Source: Chlorogloeopsis sp. ULAP01 (lineage in GTDB: Bacteria; Cyanobacteriota; Cyanobacteriia; Cyanobacteriales; Nostocaceae). From it: a DNA stretch of 64,000 nt. Location: NCBI RefSeq assembly GCF_030381805.1, contig NZ_JAUDRH010000002.1, forward strand, positions 248,001 through 312,000, written 5' to 3'. Made by a program: the position numbers and the translations under genes. Under the pieces are notes generated by a model that was not told the origin of the DNA, did not search any database, and worked only from the letters and a program-made list of their open reading frames with translations. Within the stretch, counting starts at the first letter, position 1; each line of letters begins with the position of its first letter. This document shows positions 54,831-63,822 of the stretch, one piece after another.

Positions 54831-54972
54831 AAAGAAACCCTTCCCAATCACGCCACCCTGCCCACGGAGTGGGGTTGGGGGGAAACCCCCGCACGCAGAT
54901 CGCTCCCCAATCACTAGTCCCCAATTCCTAATTTCCCAATCTTCAGTCACGAGTACCTTGTTTCTTGAAAGC

Positions 54973-56058
54973 TTACTGCAAATCTCCCAAATAAATACCC
55001 AAACCACGGGCAGTTTTCACTAAAGTATCCTCTGGATTGACAGCTCTGTACTGAGCGATCGCTTCAGCAATGGGTACAGTCATCACCTGGCGATTTTGCC
55101 AGGTAACCATGTAGTCATATTTACCTTTTTCTATGAGATTTACTGCCGCTACACCAAAAGCAGCTGCCACTAACCGATCTAGTGGTGAAGCTGTTCCCCC
55201 CCTTTGGATGTGTCCTAACACTGTAACTCGCGTTTCTGCGCCAATACAATCACTAATTTGATCTGCTAGGTATTGACTAATACCACCATATCGGGATTGT
55301 CCTAAGCGATTTGTCATTGTGACAGTTTCGCCTTCTTGAGTACGAACAGCCTCGGAAACTATGATTAAACAATAGTTTTTGCCTTTGTCTTGTCGCTCTT
55401 TAATTTTCTCGCAAATGTGGTCAATCCTGTAGGGAATTTCTGGAATTAAAATCACATCTGCTCCTCCAGCAATTCCCGCAGCAATGGCAATGTGTCCTGC
55501 ATCACGCCCCATCACTTCTAAAATGATGACTCGACTGTGAGAAGCAGCAGTAAAATGTAAGCGATCAAGTGCTTCTGTGGCTATATTAACTGCCGTATCA
55601 AAACCGATCGCGTGTTCGGTAATGCCAATATCGTTATCAATGGTTTTGGGAATAGCCACTAAATTAATGCCGCCTTGTTGTGCCAAGCGACGGAGAATAG
55701 CCAAGCTACCATCACCACCAATTCCAATCAAAGCATCTAAACCTAGTTGATGGTAACCTGCAATAATTTCTTCGGAGCGATCGCATACACTACCATCAGT
55801 CATAGGAAAAGCAAAAGGATCGCCTTTATTGGTGGTTCCTAACATTGTCCCACCAGAAGTTAATAGCGGATCTACTTGGTCGATTTCTAGTTTTGTGAAT
55901 TGCGGTGGGCGTGCCATTAAGCCCAAAGTTGCTTGACGAATTCCTAGTACTTCCCAACCTTTTCCACAAGCACAGTGGACTACGGCTCTGATTACCGCAT
56001 TCAAACCAGAGCAATCTCCTCCACTAGTAAGAATGCCTATTCGCTTACATTCTCCCAT
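54973..56058 (-). CDS. pfkA: 6-phosphofructokinase
   Basis: PfkA phosphorylates fructose 6-phosphate. The 361-residue protein has ILTSGGDCSGLNAVIR, IGIGGDGSLAI (Gly after Asp, as in ATP-type enzymes), the catalytic PKTIDNDI, EVMGRDAGHIA and VLGHIQRGG. The Lys in PKTIDND is the residue normally found in PPi-dependent and mixed enzymes, while GGDGS is the ATP-type signature, so it belongs to the intermediate clade and its phosphoryl donor should be tested. ATG at 56058 (MGECKRIGIL) is preferred to an upstream GTG at 56091. Confidence 0.93.
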   Translation of the reverse strand: MGECKRIGILTSGGDCSGLNAVIRAVVHCACGKGWEVLGIRQATLGLMARPPQFTKLEIDQVDPLLTSGGTMLGTTNKGDPFAFPMTDGSVCDRSEEIIAGYHQLGLDALIGIGGDGSLAILRRLAQQGGINLVAIPKTIDNDIGITEHAIGFDTAVNIATEALDRLHFTAASHSRVIILEVMGRDAGHIAIAAGIAGGADVILIPEIPYRIDHICEKIKERQDKGKNYCLIIVSEAVRTQEGETVTMTNRLGQSRYGGISQYLADQISDCIGAETRVTVLGHIQRGGTASPLDRLVAAAFGVAAVNLIEKGKYDYMVTWQNRQVMTVPIAEAIAQYRAVNPEDTLVKTARGLGIYLGDLQ

Positions 56059-56168
56059 ATGTTTTTTATATTTCAAACGTCGGCGTTGCACAATATATGA
56101 TGCAACGTTGAGGGTGTAAATTAACCTAAGTTAGTAAATTAAAATATGGTTGGAGTAAAGGGGAAACT

Positions 56169-56985
56169 TTAGCGATCGCGGTAAAGACGTAGTACGTATG
56201 CTCCAGCAGGAGTTTCACGAAAGGCGCTAATTTCAGCTGCCATCTTGGGCGGCAAATCCTGTAAAGGACTAGGTTTCATTGGGTGTTGCGGTGGTGAGCC
56301 AGCGCGTTGGGCGGCTTTGCCGACTTGAAGCGACTGGCGAAAGGGTTCCCCGGCATAAAGGAGCCAGTGCGAAGGTGAGATCGGCTGCCGAAAAATTATT
56401 TCCAACTAAAAAGGTGCGTCCATCAGCCAACAGTTCATTAACTTTTGCAAAAATTCTACTAATTGTTTCGTAGGCTTGGACAGTAGCTTCTGGAGTTATA
56501 TTCATTTTTTGACGAGCTATCGAGCTAGTTATGGGATAAACTAGCGGGAATAATATTCGTTCATAAAAAGGAACACCCTCACACCATCTTTTTTGCATAA
56601 ATTTATAGTTATTCATAACATGAAAATAGCCCCAGCGTCGTGTAGCGGGGCCAAGCTGCTCATCAAATAAATCTTCCAATTCTTCTACTTGTTTACACAA
56701 AATTGAGTCTGTGGGATAAAGCTTGGTATTGGCATGAGCAATAGAATTCAGATATTTTAAAATAGTAGTTGAGTCAGTAAAAACATCCGATTTTGTTACT
56801 AGAACTGGAGTTGTTTTTCCGCCAACTCTACCTGTTGCCAACAGATGAAACGGTGGCGTATGTCTCTCTTCCACGTAAGGGAATTTCAGTTTGTCAAGTA
56901 CCCAGCGTGCTTTTTCACAATAATGACTGACGGAAATCGTAATTAAACGAAATGATTTTGTTGAACTATCGATAGTCTGATTCAT
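56169..56985 (-). pseudogene. Glutathione S-transferase family gene disrupted by a repeat
   Basis: From ATG 56985 the protein has the thioredoxin-like N-domain (LITISVSHYCEKARWVLDKLKFPY, TTPVLVTKSDVFTDSTTIL with the Ser-Thr glutathione contact) and most of the helical C-domain to FSAADLTFA. The frame then enters a dispersed repeat and stops at 56269. The proper end, LQDLPPKMAAEISAFRETPAGAYVLRLYRDR, is preserved in another frame up to 56169. The first 200 residues could still fold. It is the third gene of a probable operon with the SDR and thioesterase genes. Confidence 0.85.
56296..56371. repeat. Dispersed repeat inside the GST gene
   Basis: The block is flanked by GAGCCAGCGCG (56296-56306) and GAGCCAGTGCG (56361-56371), a near-perfect direct repeat. 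The interior, GGCGGCTTTGCCGACTTGAAG and CGACTGGCGAAAGGGTTCCC, is a sequence I recognise as interspersed in Nostoc-type genomes. Confidence 0.8.
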
Positions 56986-57017
56986 AGTTGTATTAATGAA
57001 ATTAAATATTTTTAAAC

Positions 57018-57443
57018 TTATTGATATTCACAATATTTCTTCTGTAATTCTTCTGGAATTGGAATGAGACGACCGTTTTGCAAATTAATAAAAGCACCCT
57101 TTTGCATTGCTATTGCTGCCAATTCGTGATTGGATAAAATTTCTGCTTTCACAGTCCATTTCATCTTGCCTAAATTACTCAACCACAAGCGTCCAATAAC
57201 TTGATCAAATAGTTTGATTGGACGTTTATATTCAATTTCTGTTCCGGCAATTATGGGACAGCATCCTGCTTTTAAAGGTTGAGCAAGTGGTAAATGTTCA
57301 TCTAAAAGTTTTATGCGTAAGTCTTCTAACCATCGAATGTAGACACTATTGTGAACAATACCAACAAAATCAATGTCGTATGTTCGTACAGGGATTACAA
57401 GTTCTATTTCTAATGGTCTGTGTAAACTGCGATCGCTCATCAT
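57018..57443 (-). CDS. Hot-dog fold acyl-CoA thioesterase
   Basis: The 141-residue protein belongs to the 4-hydroxybenzoyl-CoA thioesterase group: VRTYDIDFVGIVHNSVYIRWLEDLR contains the catalytic Asp and the long helix, and IEYKRPIKLFDQVIGRLWL follows the central strand. Specificity is unknown. Its gaps to the SDR gene (51 bases) and GST gene (32 bases) on the same strand indicate an operon. ATG at 57443 or the next codon could be the start. Confidence 0.87.
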   Translation of the reverse strand: MMSDRSLHRPLEIELVIPVRTYDIDFVGIVHNSVYIRWLEDLRIKLLDEHLPLAQPLKAGCCPIIAGTEIEYKRPIKLFDQVIGRLWLSNLGKMKWTVKAEILSNHELAAIAMQKGAFINLQNGRLIPIPEELQKKYCEYQ

Positions 57444-57494
57444 AAAATGTTCCCTAATTTATCCAATTAATTACCAAAAATTTCTTCTGGCAAT

Positions 57495-58232
57495 TTACCA
57501 CTCAGTACTTCCCACGAAAATGGTAGCCCCACTCTCTAACTTGCGATCGCGGGCAGCATTGACAATTGCACGGGCAAAATCTTCAACATTGGGTAGACAA
57601 CCTGCGGATTCGCGACGAGACTCTATCAGCTTTGGATCTTGGCGCTGCATTAGTTTCGGGGTAATAGTACCCTCAATCAAATCACCACTAACTACAACTA
57701 ACTTTATTCCTTTGGTTGCCAGTTGTGGTATTTGCGCACGCAAAGCTTCCTCACCTGCTTTTTTACTCTTTGCTACTGTTTCATAAATTGGATAGACAGG
57801 CTTTTGATTATAAAAATGAGCTAAGTGGCTGGTGACGAAAACAATACGTCCACCTGCTGGCATGAGTGGTAAAAACATATCAACAGCACGCAACTGGGCA
57901 GTCAAGTTGAGCTGCATAGCATAGTCAGCAGCTTTATCTTTCTCCATTCCACCGCTAGCGTTGAGAATGAGGAGGTTCACTTTACCAAATTGCTTTTCTA
58001 CTAAATTCATCATCTGCCTCATTTCGCTCTCGTTAGTCATGTCTGCTTGAGCAAGGAGGGCTTGGCAACCATTAGCACGAACAACATTGGCTACTTCAAG
58101 AGCACGATGACTTTTGCTGCGGTAGTTAATTACTACATCGGCTCCACCCTCAGCTAACATCCGGACAATACTTGCACCAATCCCTCGTGATGCTCCAGTT
58201 ACCAGAGCTACTTGATTGCGAAAATCACTCAT
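57495..58232 (-). CDS. Short-chain dehydrogenase/reductase
   Basis: The 245-residue SDR has the NAD(P)-binding TGASRGIG (residues 13-20), NYRSKS suggesting NADP, QADMTNESE and LILNASGG. A Ser sits in FVTSHLAHF. The expected YxxxK is not clean: YPIYETVAKSKKA gives Tyr-x4-Lys, so this is a divergent group or the lysine is shifted. It is the first gene of an operon with a thioesterase and a GST, and has a palindromic site AGACC-AAAC-GGTCT 34 bases upstream of its start that matches one before the tetR gene. Confidence 0.88.
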   Translation of the reverse strand: MSDFRNQVALVTGASRGIGASIVRMLAEGGADVVINYRSKSHRALEVANVVRANGCQALLAQADMTNESEMRQMMNLVEKQFGKVNLLILNASGGMEKDKAADYAMQLNLTAQLRAVDMFLPLMPAGGRIVFVTSHLAHFYNQKPVYPIYETVAKSKKAGEEALRAQIPQLATKGIKLVVVSGDLIEGTITPKLMQRQDPKLIESRRESAGCLPNVEDFARAIVNAARDRKLESGATIFVGSTEW

Positions 58233-58265
58233 GACTTTGCTCCATTTACTAATATCAAACTTTTA

Positions 58266-58279
58266 AGACCAAACGGTCT
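58266..58279. promoter_or_regulatory. Predicted TetR operator in front of the SDR operon
   Basis: AGACCAAACGGTCT has inverted 5-base arms. It agrees in 12 of 14 bases with AGACCAATCGGTCG, the minus-strand reading of 59032-59045 upstream of the TetR gene. Confidence 0.7.
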
Positions 58280-58424
58280 GTTTTTTTCAAAAAAAAGAGG
58301 TTCAATATGCTTAATTAGGTAGGGCAAGAATAAAAGCAACCCGCGTCAAAAATTTAAAATGGCTGAAAATTTACCAATGACTAATGACAACTTAAACTAG
58401 TTAACTTTATTTGTACTAACCTAC

Positions 58425-59018
58425 TTAAATTGATAATTGGGTTTCAATGTAATCATTTAAGTGCTTGATTAATCTTTCGATATGAATTGCATCTCCATAT
58501 AACTTACTCATCATCACACCGCCTTCCAATGTAGCAATCATAATAGTTGCAACTTCATCGGCATCCACGGTTGGACGAATTTCACCTTTTGCAATTCCTT
58601 TTTGAATAATTCGGCAAATCATGTCGCGCCATGAATTCATTGCTTGTTGAGCACGATCGCGTAAAGCTGGATGAGCATCATCGCTCTCAATAGCTGTATT
58701 CAGTAGAGGACATCCTCCTTTAATCGGTGGATTTTCTATTAAGGTGTAGTATACATTAATGATTGCTTGTAAACGCTCAACAGCATGACGCTTGCTTCGC
58801 AAAGCAACTCTATGCAACTGTCTCATTTGAGCGATCGCATAATCAAAAGCCATGAGTGCCAATTCATCTTTGCTTTGAAAGTGGTTGTAGATACCTCCTT
58901 TCTGCAATCCTGTCACCTGCATGATGTCTGAAATAGACGAACCTGCATACCCCTGTTGATTAAACAGTTCGGCTGCTAACTGGAGAATTTTTTCTTTTGT
59001 TTGTTCGCCTTTCGACAT
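58425..59018 (-). CDS. TetR/AcrR family transcriptional regulator
   Basis: The 197-residue repressor has a TetR helix-turn-helix (residues 7-53: KEKILQLAAELFNQQGYAGSSISDIMQVTGLQKGGIYNHFQSKDEL) and a helical ligand domain. The segment IKGGCPLLNTAIESDD resembles the YxxF/PTxC-type TetR regulators found beside SDR genes. It is on the same strand as the SDR operon, 192 bases upstream of it, and both have matching palindromes in front, so it probably represses itself and the operon. The inducer is unknown. Confidence 0.9.
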   Translation of the reverse strand: MSKGEQTKEKILQLAAELFNQQGYAGSSISDIMQVTGLQKGGIYNHFQSKDELALMAFDYAIAQMRQLHRVALRSKRHAVERLQAIINVYYTLIENPPIKGGCPLLNTAIESDDAHPALRDRAQQAMNSWRDMICRIIQKGIAKGEIRPTVDADEVATIMIATLEGGVMMSKLYGDAIHIERLIKHLNDYIETQLSI

Positions 59019-59031
59019 CTAAATTTGTTTG

Positions 59032-59045
59032 CGACCGATTGGTCT
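59032..59045. promoter_or_regulatory. Predicted TetR autoregulatory operator
   Basis: CGACCGATTGGTCT lies 14 bases upstream of the tetR start. On the minus strand it reads AGACCAATCGGTCG, pairing with the site at 58266-58279. Confidence 0.68.
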
Positions 59046-59214
59046 GTATTAGCTTAACTTGATGGATAGTTTATAGTCAAGTCTTCTATGTGCTGTTTCC
59101 TGTTCCCCGTTCCCTCTTACTATATGAGTGCGATCGCGTTATACAATTGTGCAAAATATTGAGAAGAAATTCACAACAAATTCCCCACACCGCCAATTAC
59201 GGCAAGAGGACACC

Positions 59215-59565
59215 ATGACTCAGAACGGACGACAGGATAGACTTGACCGAATTGAGCGGATGCTGCAAACTCATGCTGAAATGCTTAATCAGTTGTCTCC
59301 GCTAATGACACAGGTGGCACAGATAGCCACTAGCACCGTTGAGAGCGTGGCTCGACATGATGAGATATTAGCTCGTCTTGCAGAACAATCTCTGCAAAAT
59401 GCTGTGACTCTTAACAAATTAGAACAAAGTGTAGATCAGTTAGCCGAACTGGTAAAGACTTCTACCACTGAAACCATGCAGCTTGTGAGTGAGAATAATC
59501 AACAAATTCTCCGTATTTGGGAATACTTGATGAGTCAAAATAGTAACCTCCAGGGTGAAAAATAA
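59215..59565 (+). CDS. Small coiled-coil protein, unknown function
   Basis: The 116-residue hydrophilic protein (MTQNGRQDRLDRIERMLQTH...) has long heptad-rich helices in residues 8-100, including LNQLSPLMTQVAQIA and LNKLEQSVDQLAELVKT. It has no membrane segment or Cys. ATG at 59215 follows AGAGGA at 59205-59210; the frame is open upstream to an ATG at 59128, but that stretch is unlike the rest. Similar short coiled-coil proteins are frequent in cyanobacteria, without known function. Confidence 0.7.
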   Translation: MTQNGRQDRLDRIERMLQTHAEMLNQLSPLMTQVAQIATSTVESVARHDEILARLAEQSLQNAVTLNKLEQSVDQLAELVKTSTTETMQLVSENNQQILRIWEYLMSQNSNLQGEK

Positions 59566-59718
59566 GTGGAAAACAGAAAAGATTTCGGGTTGAGGCGATA
59601 GTGCGATGCATGGATAGCGACAAATGTGATTGCATGAGCCAGATGCAGTGCAGATCCGCCTGGCTTTGTTGCTACGGAAATTGAGTCATCCAAAATAAAG
59701 GAGAGCAGGGGAGGAACA

Positions 59719-59810
59719 GATGAGGGAGATAGGGAAGATGGGGACAAGTTTACTCTTATCACTTCCTCACCTCCCTTAACTCCTTGTCTCCTTGTCCTTT
59801 CCTTGTGCCT
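59719..59810. repeat. Dispersed repeat, intergenic copy of the pnkp insert
   Basis: The GAGGGAGATAGGGAAGATGG block (59719-59744) and the CTCCTTGTCTCCTTGTCC end match, in order, the + strand of the low-complexity insert in pnkp (33069-33135). Its presence here in noncoding DNA shows that it is mobile or otherwise dispersed. Confidence 0.8.
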
Positions 59811-59827
59811 TATATTTATAATTCCAG

Positions 59828-60943
59828 CTAACTACTCACGTGCGGATACAACTTATCTCCAGTGGTAGTATCAAACACAAACAATTTACTTAAATCTAAC
59901 TCTAACAACAAGCGATCGCCTGGGTGCGGATGCACATCTGCACCAGCTTGTACGTTTACCATTACCCCCGAACCAGGCAAAGCCGCACGAATTAAAGTCT
60001 CCCTTCCCAGTGGTTCCACCACCTTCACATCAACCACTAACTCTGCCAATTCTTCTGTTTGTGTTCTGTGTGATTCGTTAATTATATATATATGTTCCGG
60101 ACGAATACCCAAATCAAACCCTTGCCCTTCCCGCAGATGCAACTTCTCTTTCATCTTTGCTGAAGCTAGTATATTTTGGCCATTGACATCAAAACCTTCA
60201 GCTACATATCTAGCAGGAAAAATATTCATCGGTGGGCTGCCCAAAAAAGTCGCCACCATGCGATTAGCAGGCTTGGCATAAATTGTTTGCGGCTCGCCAA
60301 TCTGTTGAATTCGTCCCCTCTCTAGCACCACAATTTTATCAGCCAAAGTCATCGCTTCTACTTGATCGTGGGTGACGTAGATTGTAGTAACGCCTAAGTT
60401 TTGATGTAGTTCTTTTAACTCAGCTCGCGTATCATCTCGTAATTGAGCGTCTAAATTAGACAAAGGTTCATCTAATAAAAATACTTGTGGTTGACGGGCG
60501 ATCGCTCTACCTAATGCTACTCGTTGTTGCTGTCCGCCAGAAAGTTGTTTGGGTTTGCGCTCTATTAAATGTTCTAGTGAAAGCGATCGCGCTACAGCCA
60601 CCACCCTCTCTTTAATAATCTTGGGATCGACTTTGCGCATTCGTAACCCAAAGGCAATATTTTCTGCCACTGTCATGTGGGGGTACAAGGCATAGTTTTG
60701 AAACACCATCGCCACATCCCGTTGTCTTGCCGGGACATCATTCATCAACTCATCCCCGATGTAAAGTCTACCAGAGGTGGCAGTTTCTAAGCCGGCAATG
60801 GTTCGTAATATAGTAGATTTACCGCATCCTGAAGGCCCCACCAAAACCCAAAATTCACCATCAGGAATTTCAAAGCTAATATCCTCAATCGCGGTGACGT
60901 TGTTAAATTTACGCTTAATACTTTCTAGACGAACTTTGGCCAT
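59828..60943 (-). CDS. ABC transporter ATP-binding protein, MalK/UgpC type
   Basis: The 371-residue ATPase has Walker A GPSGCGKST, Q-loop FQNYALYPHMTV, signature LSGGQQQRVALGRA, Walker B VFLLDEPLSNLDAQ and H-loop TIYVTHDQVEA. A C-terminal regulatory TOBE/OB region (about 240-370, GIRPEHIYI, VVDVKVVEPLGRETLI) is typical of sugar or polyol importers energised by one shared ATPase. No permease or binding protein is adjacent, which fits a shared MsmK/UgpC-like component. ATG at 60943 (MAKVRLESIKRKF) is preferred; the frame is open to an ATG at 60976. Confidence 0.92.
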   Translation of the reverse strand: MAKVRLESIKRKFNNVTAIEDISFEIPDGEFWVLVGPSGCGKSTILRTIAGLETATSGRLYIGDELMNDVPARQRDVAMVFQNYALYPHMTVAENIAFGLRMRKVDPKIIKERVVAVARSLSLEHLIERKPKQLSGGQQQRVALGRAIARQPQVFLLDEPLSNLDAQLRDDTRAELKELHQNLGVTTIYVTHDQVEAMTLADKIVVLERGRIQQIGEPQTIYAKPANRMVATFLGSPPMNIFPARYVAEGFDVNGQNILASAKMKEKLHLREGQGFDLGIRPEHIYIINESHRTQTEELAELVVDVKVVEPLGRETLIRAALPGSGVMVNVQAGADVHPHPGDRLLLELDLSKLFVFDTTTGDKLYPHVSS

Positions 60944-61097
60944 TGTTCGATTTTGGATTGGTGGGAGCGATCGCATTTTATCCTGAAATCAAGAAATTTA
61001 GCTTTTCTTTAATTTCATTCCAGTCATGCTATTAACTCCTCCCTTGTAAGTTCAGCATCCCGAAATATTTTGCCCAGCAGTCCTTTACCTAATAGTT

Positions 61098-61814
61098 TTA
61101 TTTTGTCCAAGCCGGATGGGCAAATAAAGAAGCAATTACTCGCACTCCACGCAGTTGATTAGAAAGAGGTAAATGACCTTTGGGAGCATTTAAATCCCAG
61201 ATAAATTCATTTGGATAGCGTGTCCAATTATTACCTTTTTTCCAACCGATTTTCGCCCAAAGATTATCCCAATTTTTTCCCAAACCCAACCAAATTTCTC
61301 GCTGTACTGAAAAGCCAAACTTGCCTTCAGAGTGGACTAACCACAAATTATTAATAGTTTGTAAGTCTGTAATTGGGAACTTATCTACTTCAGTAAAATA
61401 TAGCCATTTGCGTTTTACAGCCTCAGTTCCAGCAACTTCACACATTTTTTGCAGAGTTATGCGATCGGCAGCTTGAAAATCCTGAGTTGCGAGTAAAGTT
61501 TGTAAGGGACGGTAATCAATCCCGCACTCTGATTTTAGAGGTACAACACCTTCAGGAAAATGAGTTTGCAGAAATTCTTTGGCTTGGGGTGAATCAGAGT
61601 TGTAAAGAGCTTGGTAGGCTTTGCCATCAACCCAAGTTGTGGTTAAGTCACGACGTTGCAGCAAAAATTCCATCAGGATATCTAATCCCCCATTATCCAA
61701 GACAGCTAGCTGCGGGATCAACTGTTGTTGGACTTGAATTGACCCAGCAATTAACTGGCGGCGCAGGGATTCGATGTCAGAAGAGGAGCCTGATACAATC
61801 ATTGGGTCTGTCAT
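61098..61814 (-). CDS. gun4: GUN4 family tetrapyrrole-binding protein
   Basis: Gun4 binds protoporphyrin IX and Mg-protoporphyrin and stimulates magnesium chelatase in chlorophyll synthesis. The 238-residue protein has the N-terminal helical bundle (about 10-85) and the C-terminal GUN4 core, DYRPLQTLLATQDFQAADRITLQKMCEVAG, then FPITDLQTINNLWLVHSEGKFGFSVQ and GWKKGNNWTRYPNEFIWDLNAPKGHLP. ATG at 61814 (MTDPMIVSG) is preferred over the further upstream TTG-type starts. It lies alone on the minus strand. Confidence 0.94.
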   Translation of the reverse strand: MTDPMIVSGSSSDIESLRRQLIAGSIQVQQQLIPQLAVLDNGGLDILMEFLLQRRDLTTTWVDGKAYQALYNSDSPQAKEFLQTHFPEGVVPLKSECGIDYRPLQTLLATQDFQAADRITLQKMCEVAGTEAVKRKWLYFTEVDKFPITDLQTINNLWLVHSEGKFGFSVQREIWLGLGKNWDNLWAKIGWKKGNNWTRYPNEFIWDLNAPKGHLPLSNQLRGVRVIASLFAHPAWTK

Positions 61815-61922
61815 GCTATTCTTGTGGAAACGCGATCGGTGAACAAGCAATTAACTAACAAATTTTGTGAACTGGTTAGTACTGATAGCGTAGAGTAGTT
61901 TACAGGAAATTGTCTGCGAAAC

Positions 61923-62096
61923 CTACTCATTCATACTTGTGCTTTCATGAATTAAATTAATATGTGCAGCACCTAAAGACCTGATAAACTCTCGCAAAAT
62001 ATCCGTTTTGGTTCTACCTACAGCTTGGCAGTGGGTTTCTAATATTGCGAACTCTTGCTCGCTCACCCTGATGGTAATCTCTCTTTTATTCTTCAT
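61923..62096 (-). CDS. Small ribbon-helix-helix (CopG-like) protein
   Basis: This 57-residue frame, from ATG 62096 to TAG 61923, encodes MKNKREITIRVSEQEFAIL, then CQAVGRTKTDILREFIRSLG. That is a strand followed by two helices with the spacing of a ribbon-helix-helix DNA-binding domain. It is short, has no evident Shine-Dalgarno sequence and no toxin gene beside it, so it is an orphan regulator or solitary antitoxin-like protein. The pattern of hydrophobic positions makes chance unlikely. Confidence 0.68.
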   Translation of the reverse strand: MKNKREITIRVSEQEFAILETHCQAVGRTKTDILREFIRSLGAAHINLIHESTSMNE

Positions 62097-62361
62097 TGCT
62101 GCTATTTTGCTGTATATATCCAGAGTACACTAATTGCGCCTGCAAGCGATAAGATAGCATCCAGAGACTCTGCTAACTCCTGAAAAGAAATGCCCCGCTT
62201 TCTAACTTTATCAAAACGGGACAAGACAAATCTGCTAGCCTTCCAAACAAGGCAGTAAAGTTGGTTAGTAGTCACTAACCACTAACCACTATTCAGTAAC
62301 ATATTGAAGCTGAAAGCCCAAAGTCCATTGATGTCGCTGCGTCACAATCAGGAGTGTGTGA

Positions 62362-63783
62362 ATGTACGAAAAAATTACCCCCCCCTCAACTGGATCAAAA
62401 ATTACCTTCAACAACGGTGAGCCGATTGTTCCTGACAATCCAATTATCCCGTTTATTCGCGGCGACGGTACTGGTATTGATATTTGGCCTGCTACCCAAA
62501 AAGTGCTTGATGCTGCTGTGGAAGTGGCATACAAGGGCGAGCGGAAAATTAGCTGGTTTAAGGTTTACGCAGGTGATGAGGCTTGTGAATTATACGGAAC
62601 TTATCAGTATTTACCACAGGATACCTTAACAGCAATTCAAGAATATGGTGTCGCCATCAAAGGGCCTTTGACAACTCCAATCGGCGGTGGCATTCGCTCA
62701 CTTAATGTAGCTTTACGTCAAATTTTTGACCTTTATGCTTGCGTGCGTCCTTGTCGTTACTATGCAGGTACCCCTTCTCCTCATAAAAATCCAGAAAAAC
62801 TTGATGTGATTGTTTATCGAGAAAATACGGAAGACATTTATTTGGGGATCGAGTGGCGACAAGGTAGCGAAATTGCCAACACCCTAATCGAATATCTCAA
62901 CAAAGAACTCATTCCTGCTACACCAGAACACGGTAAAAAGCAAATTCCCCTAGATTCTGGTATTGGCATTAAACCCATTAGTAAATCAGGTTCTCAGCGT
63001 TTAGTACGGCGTGCCATCAAACACGCTTTGCAATTACCCAAGCACAAGCAAATGGTGACTTTAGTCCACAAGGGCAATATTATGAAGTATACCGAAGGCG
63101 CTTTCCGTGATTGGGGTTACGAACTGGCAACGAGCGAGTTTCGCGCTTCATGCGTTACAGAGCGAGAATCTTGGATTTTGAGCAACAAAGAAAAAAACCC
63201 CGATCTAACTCCACAAGCAAATGCACGGATGATTGATCCTGGGTTTGATGCCATGACTGAGGAGAAAAAAGCTCAAATTGTCAAGGAAGTGGAAACAGTT
63301 GTTAATGCAATTTGGGAAACGCACGGAAATAGCAAGTGGAAAGATAAGGTGATGGTAAACGATCGCATTGCTGATAGTATTTTCCAACAAATCCAAACCA
63401 GACCGGATGAATATTCTATCCTGGCGACAATGAATTTGAATGGTGATTACTTGTCTGATGCGGCAGCAGCAGTTGTTGGTGGATTAGGCATGGGGCCGGG
63501 TGCTAATATTGGCGATCAATGTGCCGTTTTTGAAGCTACCCACGGTACAGCACCAAAACATGCAGGGCTAGATCGAGTTAATCCTGGCTCGGTAATTTTA
63601 TCTGGTGTGATGATGCTGGAGTATCTGGGATGGCAAGAAGCAGCAAACTTGGTTAAGAAAGGTTTAGGAGATGCGATCGCTAATCGGCAAGTTACTTATG
63701 ACTTGGCAAGATTAATGGAACCACCAGTAGAACCCTTGAAGTGTTCTGAATTCGCTGAGGCGATTATCAAGCACTTTAGTTAA
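62362..63783 (+). CDS. icd: NADP-dependent isocitrate dehydrogenase
   Basis: Icd makes 2-oxoglutarate, the carbon skeleton for ammonium assimilation and the nitrogen signal sensed by NtcA and PII in cyanobacteria. The 473-residue protein has FIRGDGTGIDIWPA, IKGPLTTPIGGGIRSLNVALRQ (substrate Ser), VIVYRENTEDIYLGIEW, KPISKSGSQR, VHKGNIMKYTEGAF, DYLSD-type metal ligands in GDYLSDAAAAVVGGLG and FEATHGTAPKHAG for NADP. It is longer than the E. coli enzyme (416), as in other cyanobacteria. Confidence 0.97.
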   Translation: MYEKITPPSTGSKITFNNGEPIVPDNPIIPFIRGDGTGIDIWPATQKVLDAAVEVAYKGERKISWFKVYAGDEACELYGTYQYLPQDTLTAIQEYGVAIKGPLTTPIGGGIRSLNVALRQIFDLYACVRPCRYYAGTPSPHKNPEKLDVIVYRENTEDIYLGIEWRQGSEIANTLIEYLNKELIPATPEHGKKQIPLDSGIGIKPISKSGSQRLVRRAIKHALQLPKHKQMVTLVHKGNIMKYTEGAFRDWGYELATSEFRASCVTERESWILSNKEKNPDLTPQANARMIDPGFDAMTEEKKAQIVKEVETVVNAIWETHGNSKWKDKVMVNDRIADSIFQQIQTRPDEYSILATMNLNGDYLSDAAAAVVGGLGMGPGANIGDQCAVFEATHGTAPKHAGLDRVNPGSVILSGVMMLEYLGWQEAANLVKKGLGDAIANRQVTYDLARLMEPPVEPLKCSEFAEAIIKHFS

Positions 63784-63822
63784 ATCAAATAAAAGTCCTC
63801 AAACTTCGGTTGCAGATGTTCA

